Positions 42,054 to 52,650 of a stretch of DNA of 64,000 bases are shown here, piece after piece. Both the position numbers and the translations under genes were made by a program. The stretch's first letter is position 1. Every line of letters begins with the position of its first letter. The DNA comes from Microbacteriaceae bacterium. GTDB lineage: Bacteria > Actinomycetota > Actinomycetes > Actinomycetales > Microbacteriaceae. The notes under the pieces were generated by a model, which worked only from the letters and a program-made list of their open reading frames with translations, searched no databases and was not told the DNA's origin. Where the stretch lies: the NCBI GenBank assembly GCA_024639935.1, contig JAHEFZ010000002.1, positions 138,145-202,144 of the forward strand, written 5' to 3'.

Positions 42054-42665
42054 CTAGAGATTGACGGAACGAGTGTTGTGTTGCGTGGCAATCGCGACCA
42101 CGAGCACTCCCACGACACGTAATCCCGCCGAGACGCACGCGTCTGTTGCCGCATCAATCGAGGCACCCGTTGTCATCACGTCATCGACGATGACGACACG
42201 GGACCCGATTGGAGGTCGTCGTAAACCGACACTGATATTGCGCCGGATTCGCTCTGTTCGATGGCGGCCACGCTGCGTTCCGTTATCGTTCATCACCAAA
42301 CAGTTCGCTACCGTGAGTTCCGCTGCCCGCGCAATCGTCAGACCGAGCCCGTAGCCGCGCGCACGAAACCCTGGTCGTGATGACGGCACGGGAATGGCTA
42401 TCACATTCCCCCACGGCGCAGTCGCATTGCGCAGTGCGCCGCCGAGACGTCGAATCGCGGCTTGGGTACTTCGGTGTTTCGACGCCAAGATTAGGGCTCG
42501 AAGTCCCCCGCGATATGCCCCGAGCGCTATGAGTGGAACGCCCCGTGACGTCATTGCGTGGTGTGGATCAGCCGTGAGTCGGGCGATGCAGGTGTCGCAC
42601 ACAGTCACGCCCCACGTGTTGCACCCGACACAACGGGAATCAAAGATTTGTTCGAATAGAGCCAC
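42054..42665 (-). CDS. ComF-family phosphoribosyltransferase
   Basis: RCVGCNTWGVTVCDTCIARL, VVIVDDVMTTGASIDAAT. Confidence 0.92.
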   Translation of the reverse strand: MALFEQIFDSRCVGCNTWGVTVCDTCIARLTADPHHAMTSRGVPLIALGAYRGGLRALILASKHRSTQAAIRRLGGALRNATAPWGNVIAIPVPSSRPGFRARGYGLGLTIARAAELTVANCLVMNDNGTQRGRHRTERIRRNISVGLRRPPIGSRVVIVDDVMTTGASIDAATDACVSAGLRVVGVLVVAIATQHNTRSVNL

Positions 42666-42731
42666 GCCTCAACGGTGGCGATTTTGCGCGAACATTTGCC
42701 GGCGGCCCCGCCGTCTGGTGGATAACCCGAC

Positions 42732-44372
42732 CTAGCGCTGGGTTGCGAGCAGGTCCGCGGAGATTCCAGTCGATTCCCAACTCCCGCCGCGCGGCTTCCA
42801 CAATTGGCCAGTTCCAGAAATGACGACGAGCCCCGCCACACCATTGTTTCCACCGGAAATTCGCGAGGGATTCTGCGGTTGGCCAATGAGTCGCGACCCC
42901 CCGCCGACCGTCGCGACTTCGGCGTGAATCACGCCGCCACGGTCGCCGAGGACCGCAACATGCGTCAAGTCCACCCAGGCTAGGTCGACGATTGAATCAG
43001 CGGAAACAGAGAGCTGCCGATACGCGCTGACCGCAGTTGGCATACCGGCGTCGTCAGCAGTAATTGCGCCGACCAGAACATATCCACGCCCACGATCGTT
43101 GAGTGCGATTGCGACCCGCGAATCGTCACGGGACACTTCCATTCCCACGATTTGTGCGGTGCCGGGCCACGGCCCGTCGACGAGGAATTCCCGTTCACCG
43201 GCAAAGACCGAGATGAGATCGGGCAGGTGAGTTTCAACCCACCAGACAGAATCGGCCCCACCGATCTGTGGTTCAACCGAGGACACTTCGGTTGACACTT
43301 GCTCAATTTGGTCCGTCACGCGATAGACACCTGTGGGCGACGAGATGGCCGCTGCGCCGGTTGACGCGTCGACCGAAACTGAGGTCGGCTTGAGTTTGAG
43401 AATGCTTGGCGCATTCGAAGGAGGCGATTCAATCTTTGAGTCCCTTGCGTAACCAAACGAGCTATCACGAAGAATGAGCGGGCGGTTGTCCACCTGAAGA
43501 TTGGGCTCGAATCCCGGTGAGGGTGGAATCGTCAATATTGCTTGGTTCACCGACATTGTTATTGCGGTGCCGTCGGTAAATTCCCCAAGGCTTGCCGTCA
43601 ACTGCGACAGCATTAGTTGCTGATCCGCAATTGAAGACCTTCTGACTATTTCTGAGACGTCGACGACCGCACTACCTTTTTCGGGATCCACCAGCACATT
43701 CACCAGTTCAGAATCTCGCGGAAATGACGTGGAGGCGTTAGGCAAATAGGAAGACGGTCCTGTGATAACTGCGCGGACCACGGAGGATATTGGGTCAGCC
43801 TGTCGGGGAAAGACGCGCACATCGGGCACAAGCGCTGTTCGATCGTGATTGACGAAGAAGGCCGTGTATTCGCCATAAGCCGAGGAGAAGGTCGATTCCG
43901 AGATCACGGTCAGGTCAGGCACTGCGGACAGTCGCCACTCTCCACGGACCTGCGAGAATCCGAAACTCCATTGACGAGTTTGTGCTGGAGCAATGCTCGT
44001 GAGCACGCCGGCTGAATCCACCATGGACACAATTCCGGTTGAATACATCATCTCTGTGGCTGTGACAACCGTGACAGAGTCATAAACGCCGCGCACCATA
44101 GTTTCGGCCGCCGGATTCCACGACAGTGCGGCTGCATCCGTGAGAAAACTCCGGGCAATCCGAAAATTGTTTTGCGGTGCGGAACCAGCGCTGATGAATC
44201 CATCGAGAATCTCGCGCTGAGTTGCACCCTCAGCCGGTCCCGTGGGCAAAAATTCTGAGTCAGTTTGTGATCCCACGGTGTTGGGGCCAGCGTCCATCAC
44301 GGGTCCCATTGTCGGAATGGCTGCGCATCCCGAAATCAGCAGGACGACAGAAACGAGGAGAAATCTACGCAT
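42732..44372 (-). CDS. lpqB: LpqB-family lipoprotein (GerMN domain)
   Basis: Lipobox MRRFLLVSVVLLISGCAAIP; adjacent to mtrB. Confidence 0.93.
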   Translation of the reverse strand: MRRFLLVSVVLLISGCAAIPTMGPVMDAGPNTVGSQTDSEFLPTGPAEGATQREILDGFISAGSAPQNNFRIARSFLTDAAALSWNPAAETMVRGVYDSVTVVTATEMMYSTGIVSMVDSAGVLTSIAPAQTRQWSFGFSQVRGEWRLSAVPDLTVISESTFSSAYGEYTAFFVNHDRTALVPDVRVFPRQADPISSVVRAVITGPSSYLPNASTSFPRDSELVNVLVDPEKGSAVVDVSEIVRRSSIADQQLMLSQLTASLGEFTDGTAITMSVNQAILTIPPSPGFEPNLQVDNRPLILRDSSFGYARDSKIESPPSNAPSILKLKPTSVSVDASTGAAAISSPTGVYRVTDQIEQVSTEVSSVEPQIGGADSVWWVETHLPDLISVFAGEREFLVDGPWPGTAQIVGMEVSRDDSRVAIALNDRGRGYVLVGAITADDAGMPTAVSAYRQLSVSADSIVDLAWVDLTHVAVLGDRGGVIHAEVATVGGGSRLIGQPQNPSRISGGNNGVAGLVVISGTGQLWKPRGGSWESTGISADLLATQR

Positions 44373-45936
44373 CGGCTACCTCGGCAATCGGAGGAAGCCC
44401 GAGTGGCGAAATGGGATCGACCGCGCCGCCCAGTGGAATCGTCAGGCGGAAGCAAGCGCCTCGGTTTGGTTCAGTCCAGACATCGATGACACCCCCGTGA
44501 AGTTTCGCATAACCGAGTGCGATTGCGAGCCCCAGCCCCGTTCCCCCTGATTGCCGTTGGCGTGACGGGTCTGCTCGCCAGAACCGATCAAACACCCGCT
44601 CGGCGTCCACCGACGACATCCCGATGCCATGGTCGCGAACCGCAAACGACACTGCCGAGGCGGTTGAATCAACCCACACTTCGATGGGTCCTCCCTCTCC
44701 GTGGTCGAGCGCATTGACGAGAAAGTTGTGCAATATGCGTCGAACCCGACGGGAATCGAGGTCGGCCGGCTTGTGCCCGCCCGGCGCGAAAAGAGTGACG
44801 GTTGACCCTTGTTCACGAGAAAGGGGCGCAATTTCGTCAATGCACGATTGTGCAAGAGTCGCCGGCGAAACAGGTTCGAGCTCAAGTTTCGCAGCGCCGG
44901 CGTCAAATCGAGAAAGTTCAATGAGTTCCGCCAACAGCTCCTCGAAGGTTTCAATTTGTCGATTGAGTAATTCGGCTGCGCGAGCCGAATCTTTGTCAAA
45001 GGTGTTGCGTTGTTTGAACAGCATGCTGCCGGCGAGCTTGATTGTGGTCAGTGGAGTCCGAAGCTCGTGTGAAACATCGGACACAAACTGTTGTTGCAGC
45101 GTTGAGAGGGTCGCGAGGCGATTGATTTGGCCGGAAATCGATTCAGCCATTCGGTTGAATGATTCCGCTAACTTGGCGGACACATCCGTTCCCTCGACCT
45201 CGATTCGCTCATCAAGATTTCCGGCGGCGAATCTTTCGGCCGTTGCGGCGGTCGTCATAATGGGCTGAATTGAACGGGTTGTCACAAGCCACACAATGAG
45301 GCCGGTAATCGCAACGAAGAATAGCTCGCCGGCTATCAATGCGCTTTGCACGAACGCGAGATTTGCCTGGACATCCGCCAGGTCGTAGACCAGGAAAAGA
45401 TCGTATCGACCCGCGATTGGGACATTGAGGTTGGCTCCTGCGACGATTCCCGGCGATCCGTCGGGAACCTCCACCGACTGATAATAAACGTTCGTTCGAT
45501 CGTTGTGGATCGCGTCACGGAGCGATTCACTCACGACCGTCAAGGGGAAACCAATGGACGAGGAACTTGTCATCGTCTGGTCGGTGGTTTGTCCCGGCGC
45601 ACGTAGGATGGCGTATCCGATCAGCCCGGGTGAGTTTGTTGTTGCCCGAATTGCCGCTTGTGCGTTGGAATTTGCGCTTTCAATCGACGAGACGTTCTCT
45701 GAATTAATTGCACTGTCAAATTGAGACTGCACGGTACCTAATACCGATTTCGTTTCCGCAACGATTTCATTACGCCGCGACTCGAAGAGGTTTCGCTCGA
45801 TCGTGTATGACAGGAATCCCCCGATTGCCGCGACCGCAACCAGCGAAAGGCCGACCGAGACCGCCGTCATACGAAGGCGAAGTGACCCCACCCACGTCTT
45901 CCGCGCCTGTCGAATTATTCGTAGGAAAAATTTCAT
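44365..45936 (-). CDS. mtrB: sensor histidine kinase MtrB
   Basis: HAMP, FVSDVSHELRTPLTTIKLAGSML, ATPase motifs. Confidence 0.95.
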   Translation of the reverse strand: MKFFLRIIRQARKTWVGSLRLRMTAVSVGLSLVAVAAIGGFLSYTIERNLFESRRNEIVAETKSVLGTVQSQFDSAINSENVSSIESANSNAQAAIRATTNSPGLIGYAILRAPGQTTDQTMTSSSSIGFPLTVVSESLRDAIHNDRTNVYYQSVEVPDGSPGIVAGANLNVPIAGRYDLFLVYDLADVQANLAFVQSALIAGELFFVAITGLIVWLVTTRSIQPIMTTAATAERFAAGNLDERIEVEGTDVSAKLAESFNRMAESISGQINRLATLSTLQQQFVSDVSHELRTPLTTIKLAGSMLFKQRNTFDKDSARAAELLNRQIETFEELLAELIELSRFDAGAAKLELEPVSPATLAQSCIDEIAPLSREQGSTVTLFAPGGHKPADLDSRRVRRILHNFLVNALDHGEGGPIEVWVDSTASAVSFAVRDHGIGMSSVDAERVFDRFWRADPSRQRQSGGTGLGLAIALGYAKLHGGVIDVWTEPNRGACFRLTIPLGGAVDPISPLGLPPIAEVADA

Positions 45937-46619
45937 GCGGGGAAAACTTCACCCGCGCGATAGCCCACGCCCCGGACCGTTTGAACTATGGTCGGGTCAT
46001 CGACGTCACGTTCCACCTTGGAGCGCAACCGCTGAACGTGCACGTTGACCAGCCGCGTGTCCGCCTTGTACTGATAGCCCCAAACTTGCTCTAAAAGCGC
46101 TTCGCGCGAAAACACTTCATTGGGGTGTGCCGCGAGCGTGTGCAGCAATTCGAATTCCAAAGGTGTGAGTGAAATGGGAATTCCATCGCGCGAAACCACG
46201 TGGGCGCGCAGATCAATGACTACGTCCCCCACCCTGAGTGAGCTGGCCGAGGTGGTCAACGGTCGCCGCATACACGCCTTAATTCGAGCGCTCAGAATCT
46301 GTTCGTTGAAAGGCTTTTCGACATAGTCATCTGCCCCCGCTTCGAGCCCGTGGATGATGTCTTGAGGATCCGTGCGTGCGGTCAACATGATGATGGGCGT
46401 TCCCGAGTGCTCTCGGATTGATCGGCAGACCGATATCCCATCGACCCCGGGAAGATTAAGGTCGAGCAAAACGAGGTTTGGCTGGTACTCGTCAAAAAAA
46501 TCCAGCGCTTGAGGTCCGCTCGTCGCAACGCGCGTCTCGTAGCCTTCTGAACGCAGGAACATGTCAAGAACTTCACCGATGCTCGGGTCGTCGTCGACGA
46601 TTAAAATGCGTGGTGGCAT
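45933..46619 (-). CDS. mtrA: response regulator MtrA
   Basis: ILIVDDDPSIGEVLDMFLRSEGYE, winged-helix C-terminus. Confidence 0.95.
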   Translation of the reverse strand: MPPRILIVDDDPSIGEVLDMFLRSEGYETRVATSGPQALDFFDEYQPNLVLLDLNLPGVDGISVCRSIREHSGTPIIMLTARTDPQDIIHGLEAGADDYVEKPFNEQILSARIKACMRRPLTTSASSLRVGDVVIDLRAHVVSRDGIPISLTPLEFELLHTLAAHPNEVFSREALLEQVWGYQYKADTRLVNVHVQRLRSKVERDVDDPTIVQTVRGVGYRAGEVFPA

Positions 46620-46652
46620 GACAACTCCTTCCCATCGGTTTTGTCTATTGTG

Positions 46653-48095
46653 CTAATTCTGACGAATGATTGCGAGAACTTCGTCGCGAATCCCGGCCAT
46701 CAACGCGGGTGTACCGCCTTCAACATTGAGGCGTAGTAGAGGCTCGGTGTTGGATGGGCGAACGTTGAACCACCAAAATTCACGAGTCTCACCCATCACG
46801 GGCGGAAGTGCCGTGTCATCGATCAATCCACCCGAGACCGTTAGCCCGTCGAGTGTGTCAACGGTGCCGCGGCCGTCGAATGCTTCACGAATTCGATTGA
46901 GCGAGGCGGGCACGTCGGACACCGTGGAGTTGATTTCCCCGCTTTGAGCATATGGCGAGTATCGCGCCGAGATGGCGGACAGTGGCCCATCCTGAGAACC
47001 GAATTCAGCAAGAATGTGCATCGCGGCCAGCATCCCATTGTCGGCTCCCCAAAAATCACGGAAGTAATAGTGAGCGGAGTGTTCACCACCGAACACCGCA
47101 CCGCTTTCGCGCATGATGTCTTTGATGAGTGAATGACCAACGTTTGTTCTCCGTGGAAGTGCGCCAGCACCGCGAATTACCTCGGGAACTATGAGCGACG
47201 TGATCAGATTGTGCAAGACGACGACCGTCGAATCCCCGGAAGCGCGTACCCGATTGATTTCGCGAAGTGCGACGATTGCTGCCACGGCGCTCGGCGAAAC
47301 GGGGTCACCGTTTTCGTCCACAACAAAACATCGGTCCGCATCACCGTCGAAGGCAAGCCCGATGTCCGCTTTGTGCTCGACAACCGCTTTCTGTAAGTCG
47401 ACCAGGTTAGCGGGCTCGAGCGGGTTTGCTTCGTGGTTTGGGAAGCTTCCGTCCAATTCGAAATACAGAGGGACAATTTCGATGGGCAATTCGGGTAACC
47501 CGGCCGCGGTTCCCAAAACTGCCGGGACCGTGAGTCCGCCCATTCCGTTTCCCGCATCAACAACGACTTTCAATCGTCTCAGGTTTGATAGGTCGACGAG
47601 TGATCGAAGATAGGCCGAATATTCGGTAATGATGTCGCGCGTTGCCGATGTGCCGGTTTCGGCCACGGCAGGAATACCCGAAACGAGATACTCGGTGGCA
47701 CGATCGCGAATTGCGGCGAGGCCCGTATCAAGACTGATCCCTTGCGCGCCAGCGCGCGAAAACTTGATGCCGTTATAGGCCGCAGGATTGTGCGACGCCG
47801 TGAACATTGCCGCCGGTGCGTTCAAAGACCCCGAGGCGAAGTAGGATTCGTCGGTCGAGCAGAGTCCCAGATTTATGACATTCGCGCCACGTGCGGTTGC
47901 TCCTCGAACGAACGCTTCGGCAAAACCGGGTGACGAGTCGCGCATGTCATGACCGACCACAACGTCGTGACCCGCCGCACCCACCTCATCAATGAATCCT
48001 GCAGCGAGGGCTTCAACGACGTCGTCGGTCAATTGAGAACCCACGAGTCCGCGGACGTCATATGTTTTGACAAAGCCGGTCAAATCGATCGTCAT
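46653..48095 (-). CDS. phosphomannomutase/phosphoglucomutase
   Basis: MFTASHNPAAYNGIKF, AFDGDADRCFVVDE, RPSNTEPLLRLNVE. Confidence 0.94.
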   Translation of the reverse strand: MTIDLTGFVKTYDVRGLVGSQLTDDVVEALAAGFIDEVGAAGHDVVVGHDMRDSSPGFAEAFVRGATARGANVINLGLCSTDESYFASGSLNAPAAMFTASHNPAAYNGIKFSRAGAQGISLDTGLAAIRDRATEYLVSGIPAVAETGTSATRDIITEYSAYLRSLVDLSNLRRLKVVVDAGNGMGGLTVPAVLGTAAGLPELPIEIVPLYFELDGSFPNHEANPLEPANLVDLQKAVVEHKADIGLAFDGDADRCFVVDENGDPVSPSAVAAIVALREINRVRASGDSTVVVLHNLITSLIVPEVIRGAGALPRRTNVGHSLIKDIMRESGAVFGGEHSAHYYFRDFWGADNGMLAAMHILAEFGSQDGPLSAISARYSPYAQSGEINSTVSDVPASLNRIREAFDGRGTVDTLDGLTVSGGLIDDTALPPVMGETREFWWFNVRPSNTEPLLRLNVEGGTPALMAGIRDEVLAIIRQN

Positions 48096-48170
48096 TCGCT
48101 ACCTTCCATCCGTCTGATTACGATACCGCACGGGGTTTCGCCACGAGGCGGTCGCGAATAGGCTGAGTAC

Positions 48171-48587
48171 ATGGCTGGTGCCCGCACAACTCGAAATCGA
48201 CATGGCCGTCACATTCGTTCCGATGTTCGAGGAATCGCGGCCATCGGAACGGGCGGTCGAAACACCAGTTTCGCGGAAATCGCCAAGGATGTCGTCAATT
48301 ATCTCTGCGACATGCAGCCGACACTAATGCACGACATTCAGGTTGAGATGACACTGCTTCCCAGCGCCGAACGCGCCGATGGAATCCCACGCCGGTGGAC
48401 AGCACTGCGCAGTGAGCGTCGCGTGATTCTGTATCGGCTTCCGATCGAACGTGGTTCCAAACTTCATCGCGACGACGATTGGCACCGACGCAACAACATC
48501 GAAACCATCGTCATCGAGGCGATAGCCGACCTCATCGAGATAGACCCCTACGAGTTGGCGCCGAACCGTTACTTTCCCCACGCTTAG
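48171..48587 (+). CDS. metallopeptidase-family (zincin-like, Rv3259-type) protein
   Basis: VILYRLPIERGSK...NIETIVIEAIADLIEIDPYEL; conserved neighbourhood; no HExxH. Confidence 0.75.
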   Translation: MAGARTTRNRHGRHIRSDVRGIAAIGTGGRNTSFAEIAKDVVNYLCDMQPTLMHDIQVEMTLLPSAERADGIPRRWTALRSERRVILYRLPIERGSKLHRDDDWHRRNNIETIVIEAIADLIEIDPYELAPNRYFPHA

Positions 48588-49945
48588 CCGTGAGTGACGA
48601 CAACACTGGACGCATCGATGGGTGCTGTCAACCCACGTAGCGTCGCGATACCGTTTCGAGTCTGGACGAACACCGCGTTCGACACTGGCGCGTTCGATGT
48701 CAGCGTCACAACGCCCTGCCCAACGGGGATTATCAGTTTCCCGCGAGCAGGAATAATGACGTCCTCAGCCAAACCACCGTTGTTTACTATCGACACGGTG
48801 ACCTCGGATGACCCTCCATTGGCGAGTCCCAGGGCGGCGTCGCCCGGAACGGTCACCGACACCGTTCCCGTTTGGTCGGGTGACGCGCTAGCCCACGCAA
48901 GGTCCGTGATTCCACTCGCCGGGTCATGAAAACCAACTCGGGCTCCTGCAACGATCGGCTGATCCGATTCAATCGTCACCGCCCAATCTCCGGCGCTCAA
49001 TTCCGAAATGGGAAGGTCTAATGTGGACCCGGCTGGAATCGACGCCGAGACGACTTGGGATTCCCCCTCGGCGTATGGGTCCAGGGTGATGGTTATTGTT
49101 GCGTCCGTTTCCCCGGGAACCAGCAATCGCAGTGCGGCAACGATGTCGGCATACGAGGGGTCAGCGAGTAACTTGCCAATAGATTTCTCTGTCGGCACAC
49201 GAAGAACGGGGAACGAAACCGATACGGTCGGCGTCGCGACGGAGCCAATGCGATCCAACCCGCCAGGGACAAGTCCACGGACAACAGTGGTCTGAAGTGT
49301 CGCCCACACTGCCGCTCCGTTGCTCACCAGATGGATCACCGGAGATCCTTCGTCGGGGGCGAATCCCGCGACGGAATAGGAGCGCTGGGATTGTGCTGGT
49401 ACGACGATTCCGTGCGAACCGGGTGCGTCCACCTTCCCTGCCGAACCCCATATTTCCAAATCGATTCGCGCCTCGACGTCGCTGCCGTTAGAAATCGTGA
49501 TGATGGTGTCGCGTCCCGTGGTCGTGCTGCCACCAATAAGCCATTGATCATTCAGAGGGTCCCCGCACTCAGTCGCAAGATACCCCGCGACCGCATCGGT
49601 GTCTAATGAGCCGAATTCGATTGCTGAAACGTCGAGTGAAACCCCCGAATTTGTTATGGCAGAACCGTTCGTTGCCGAATCCGCTGTGAGGTTCGTGGCC
49701 GTACCCCCACCGGACACAATCTGAGTCGTTGGGCTGATTCCCGAAATCGTCGCCGAGTCGCCGATATACCCGACAACGTCACCCGAGCATACGATGTTGC
49801 GAGTTACCGACTCCGGCGAAATCACCGTTGACAGGGGGGCAATACCCGTTGACAGGGGAGTCGGAATGAACGCAGCGACATAAGCAGACAAACCCAGCGC
49901 GGTGAGTCCGGCTGCACCAAAAGTAACTTTGCTAAGAATGCTCAT
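48584..49945 (-). CDS. DUF5719-family secreted/membrane-anchored protein
   Basis: N-terminal TM, Ser/Thr/Gly-rich extracellular part, adjacent GT2 gene. Confidence 0.7.
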   Translation of the reverse strand: MSILSKVTFGAAGLTALGLSAYVAAFIPTPLSTGIAPLSTVISPESVTRNIVCSGDVVGYIGDSATISGISPTTQIVSGGGTATNLTADSATNGSAITNSGVSLDVSAIEFGSLDTDAVAGYLATECGDPLNDQWLIGGSTTTGRDTIITISNGSDVEARIDLEIWGSAGKVDAPGSHGIVVPAQSQRSYSVAGFAPDEGSPVIHLVSNGAAVWATLQTTVVRGLVPGGLDRIGSVATPTVSVSFPVLRVPTEKSIGKLLADPSYADIVAALRLLVPGETDATITITLDPYAEGESQVVSASIPAGSTLDLPISELSAGDWAVTIESDQPIVAGARVGFHDPASGITDLAWASASPDQTGTVSVTVPGDAALGLANGGSSEVTVSIVNNGGLAEDVIIPARGKLIIPVGQGVVTLTSNAPVSNAVFVQTRNGIATLRGLTAPIDASSVVVTHG

Positions 49946-52631
49946 CGTCGACCTCTCCTGCCGCGGGCATGAGGTCGTCGACTACAGGACGTCGGCGAGG
50001 GAGAGACGTGGGCATCGCGGCTATCAGCGCGACAAGTCCGACGAGTCCGAGAATCACGCGGTACGTGAGATCGGGGGAACGATTGACGGGCGTGGTTTCG
50101 ACCATCTCGTTGACGCGCCAAAGAACACCGCGGTCCGTGACCCCGACCTCCGTGAGTCCGGCGTGGGACGCGATCGCCGATACCTCCGGCGCCGTCGGGA
50201 GGGCCTCGAGCACGACAAATTTGATGCCCGCTTCCGATACCGCGGCGGCAACGTCGAAATCGCTTTCGACAATCAAATTCGCCGCAAGGTCGGCCATGGC
50301 GCCCTCGTTTTCAGCGAGTGACTGTCGGGTAGCGGCTGCCGCGGTCCAGTCAACGAGTGTCACGCCAGCGTCGCGTTGTAGTTCCGCGCGGATTCCCTCG
50401 GCCGTCGGTGTCAAAATTAGCGTCGCGCCGCCCGGGTGCGCGGTCGATTCTGCTTGCACATAAGCCGGAAGTGTTCTGATGTCGGCCGGGGCAACGCGTG
50501 ACAAACCGGTCGCGACCGCCGTGAGCGGAACAAGGCTCACCGCGGCAATCAGTGCGACCGAGATCGGAGCGAGAAACCCCGCGGCGAAACGAATTGAACT
50601 GACGGTGATGGCCACACCGCTAAGAAGGACGAACCACACCACGTCAAAGAGAGGCCCGGGGAACAACCCGACCGGCTCGCCATCGGCCGTCGCGAGCGTG
50701 AGCGGACCCAAACCCGCCCAGGTAAGCAGCGCGATTGCCGCTGGCAGTAACAGTGCGCCGACCCGAGGGTTATCCGCTACGACCACTGCAATTACCGTCA
50801 ATACGAGACACACGGCGACCACGACAAAAGCGATGACAGTTGCAATCTCGGTGTCCAACCCGGGAAAGCTGGGCAATGTTGGCCAGAGTGTGAGCGACAC
50901 GACACCATGCGGCGCCACCGTGGGAAACGGAAGACCGCGATCCGCAAAGTACGCCACCGGGTTTGCCAGTGATTCACTCAATCGAGGCCACTCGAATGCA
51001 AGGGGAAGCGTCAGTGCAAGCAACGCGGATGGCACTCCGGTCAATGCGCGGAGGACGACGGCCACAACAATGACGGGCGCGAGGGCCGGAACGGATACCC
51101 ACGCGAATGCAGCGAGAATTGATGCCCAACCGAGGGACAAAGCGGTGGAACCCGTGATTGCGCGGGCAAACAGTGGCAAGGCAATGTGTGCGAGAACCGC
51201 CGTGATGCGGCCTTCGGAAATTGCTCCGTGCAGCGTGGGGATGAGCGCCCAGCCGGCTCCAACGACAATTGCGACTCGCGAGTTCGTCGTGACGGACCCT
51301 GCCCCAATAAAACCTGCAATGAACGACAGTGGAATCGCAAAGGTAAAAAGAATGACAACGATGAGGTTGGGGTTCCACCACGTTATCGAACTCACTATTC
51401 CCATCAATGCGGCGAATCCATCAGGGCCGGCGTGGATTCCGCCCGCAACGTCGCTCCACGTCGCGCCAATCGCGTCCCACGACTCGCTGACGGTGGCGGG
51501 CATCGGGATCAACGCACCCCCCGACAGCGCTGTTGCACCAAGGAAACGACCCCCCAACACCAATCCGAGTGCTGCCGCAAATCCCGTGAACCAGATCGCG
51601 GGGGCGCCGAACTCGAGACGCGGGGTGAAATCGGCGGCCTCTCGTCGTGCGATTTCCTCGTCACGTTGAGTTGCCCGACGGTGTCGAAGATCGGCAGCGG
51701 AGACAAATAGACGTCCACCGCCCACCGGATTAGTCGAAATCGCACGATAAGCGCGATGGGATTGAGCAATCGCATTGAGGCCGAGGACTCCAGCAACCGA
51801 ACCTCGCCATTCAGCGAACGGGTTCACGCGCTTGCGCAAAAATCGCCCGACGCCTCTAACCAGTGAGCCAAAAGTCAGTCCGAGCGTCAGTAGCGGCCGA
51901 ACGGCCGCAGGCCCATAGACCAACACGCGGTGTGCTCGCGCGCGCGCCTCTTCGCGTTCTGCCTGCGTTTCGGTCACATCACCCATGAAAGCTTCGTGTG
52001 ACGTAACCGCGGTATCGATTACCGCGGCCGGCACAACCTCGACAAGCCAGCCCGCGCTTCGGGCCCGAAAACAAAAATCGAGCGCTCCGCCGAGCGCGGG
52101 AAGCGCTGGGTCAAAGCCCTTCAGCAACGTCCAGACCGAACGGCGAACAAGCATGCCTGCCTCGCCGACGGCCAGGACATCAGTAGTTCGGTCGAACTGC
52201 GCCTGGTCAAGTTCTCGCTCCGCGATTTGAAGCGCAAAACCTGAGCGCGTCATGGACTCGCCCATTTCACGAATTGTGACGGGAGATTTCGCGTCCATTT
52301 GCTTCGGGCCAACGATTCCGACCGAAGGAGAAGTGTCGAGAATCGATGCCAACGCGGCGAAAGCGCCCGGTCGGACGCTGGTGTCGTCGCGCAGGATCCA
52401 AATAGTTTCGCTAGATGAATCAGCGAGTGCGAGGTCTACAGCGTGAGAAAGCGAGAGGGTGGGCGGTCCGATGATTTCCGTCTGACCGGTGAGTGCAACC
52501 GAAGTCTCAGTGAGGTTGACGACGGTAATCGTGCCGGGAATCTTGTCTGCCGCTAGCGAGGCCAACGTTGCCGAGAGTCGTTCGGGGTGCCGCCGTGAAA
52601 CCACGACAACCGCGAGTGAGTCGCGAATCAT
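49932..52631 (-). CDS. GT2 glycosyltransferase fused to a polytopic membrane region
   Basis: VVVVSRRHPERLSATLASLAADKI...IWILRDDTSVRPGAFAAL, many TM segments. Confidence 0.85.
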   Translation of the reverse strand: MIRDSLAVVVVSRRHPERLSATLASLAADKIPGTITVVNLTETSVALTGQTEIIGPPTLSLSHAVDLALADSSSETIWILRDDTSVRPGAFAALASILDTSPSVGIVGPKQMDAKSPVTIREMGESMTRSGFALQIAERELDQAQFDRTTDVLAVGEAGMLVRRSVWTLLKGFDPALPALGGALDFCFRARSAGWLVEVVPAAVIDTAVTSHEAFMGDVTETQAEREEARARAHRVLVYGPAAVRPLLTLGLTFGSLVRGVGRFLRKRVNPFAEWRGSVAGVLGLNAIAQSHRAYRAISTNPVGGGRLFVSAADLRHRRATQRDEEIARREAADFTPRLEFGAPAIWFTGFAAALGLVLGGRFLGATALSGGALIPMPATVSESWDAIGATWSDVAGGIHAGPDGFAALMGIVSSITWWNPNLIVVILFTFAIPLSFIAGFIGAGSVTTNSRVAIVVGAGWALIPTLHGAISEGRITAVLAHIALPLFARAITGSTALSLGWASILAAFAWVSVPALAPVIVVAVVLRALTGVPSALLALTLPLAFEWPRLSESLANPVAYFADRGLPFPTVAPHGVVSLTLWPTLPSFPGLDTEIATVIAFVVVAVCLVLTVIAVVVADNPRVGALLLPAAIALLTWAGLGPLTLATADGEPVGLFPGPLFDVVWFVLLSGVAITVSSIRFAAGFLAPISVALIAAVSLVPLTAVATGLSRVAPADIRTLPAYVQAESTAHPGGATLILTPTAEGIRAELQRDAGVTLVDWTAAAATRQSLAENEGAMADLAANLIVESDFDVAAAVSEAGIKFVVLEALPTAPEVSAIASHAGLTEVGVTDRGVLWRVNEMVETTPVNRSPDLTYRVILGLVGLVALIAAMPTSLPRRRPVVDDLMPAAGEVDDEHS

Positions 52632-52650
52632 CGAACCGATTCCTCAGTCC

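Noticed and set aside
48171-48587. Loss of HExxH in the metallopeptidase-family protein as a sign of a pseudoenzyme
   Set aside because: As I recall, this Rv3259-type family often lacks a canonical HExxH; without an alignment there is no basis to call it unusual.
50479-51669. 396-aa plus-strand ORF opposite the GT2 membrane protein
   Set aside because: Ala/Thr/Pro-rich translation is the antisense of TM-helix codons; no start context or homology signature.
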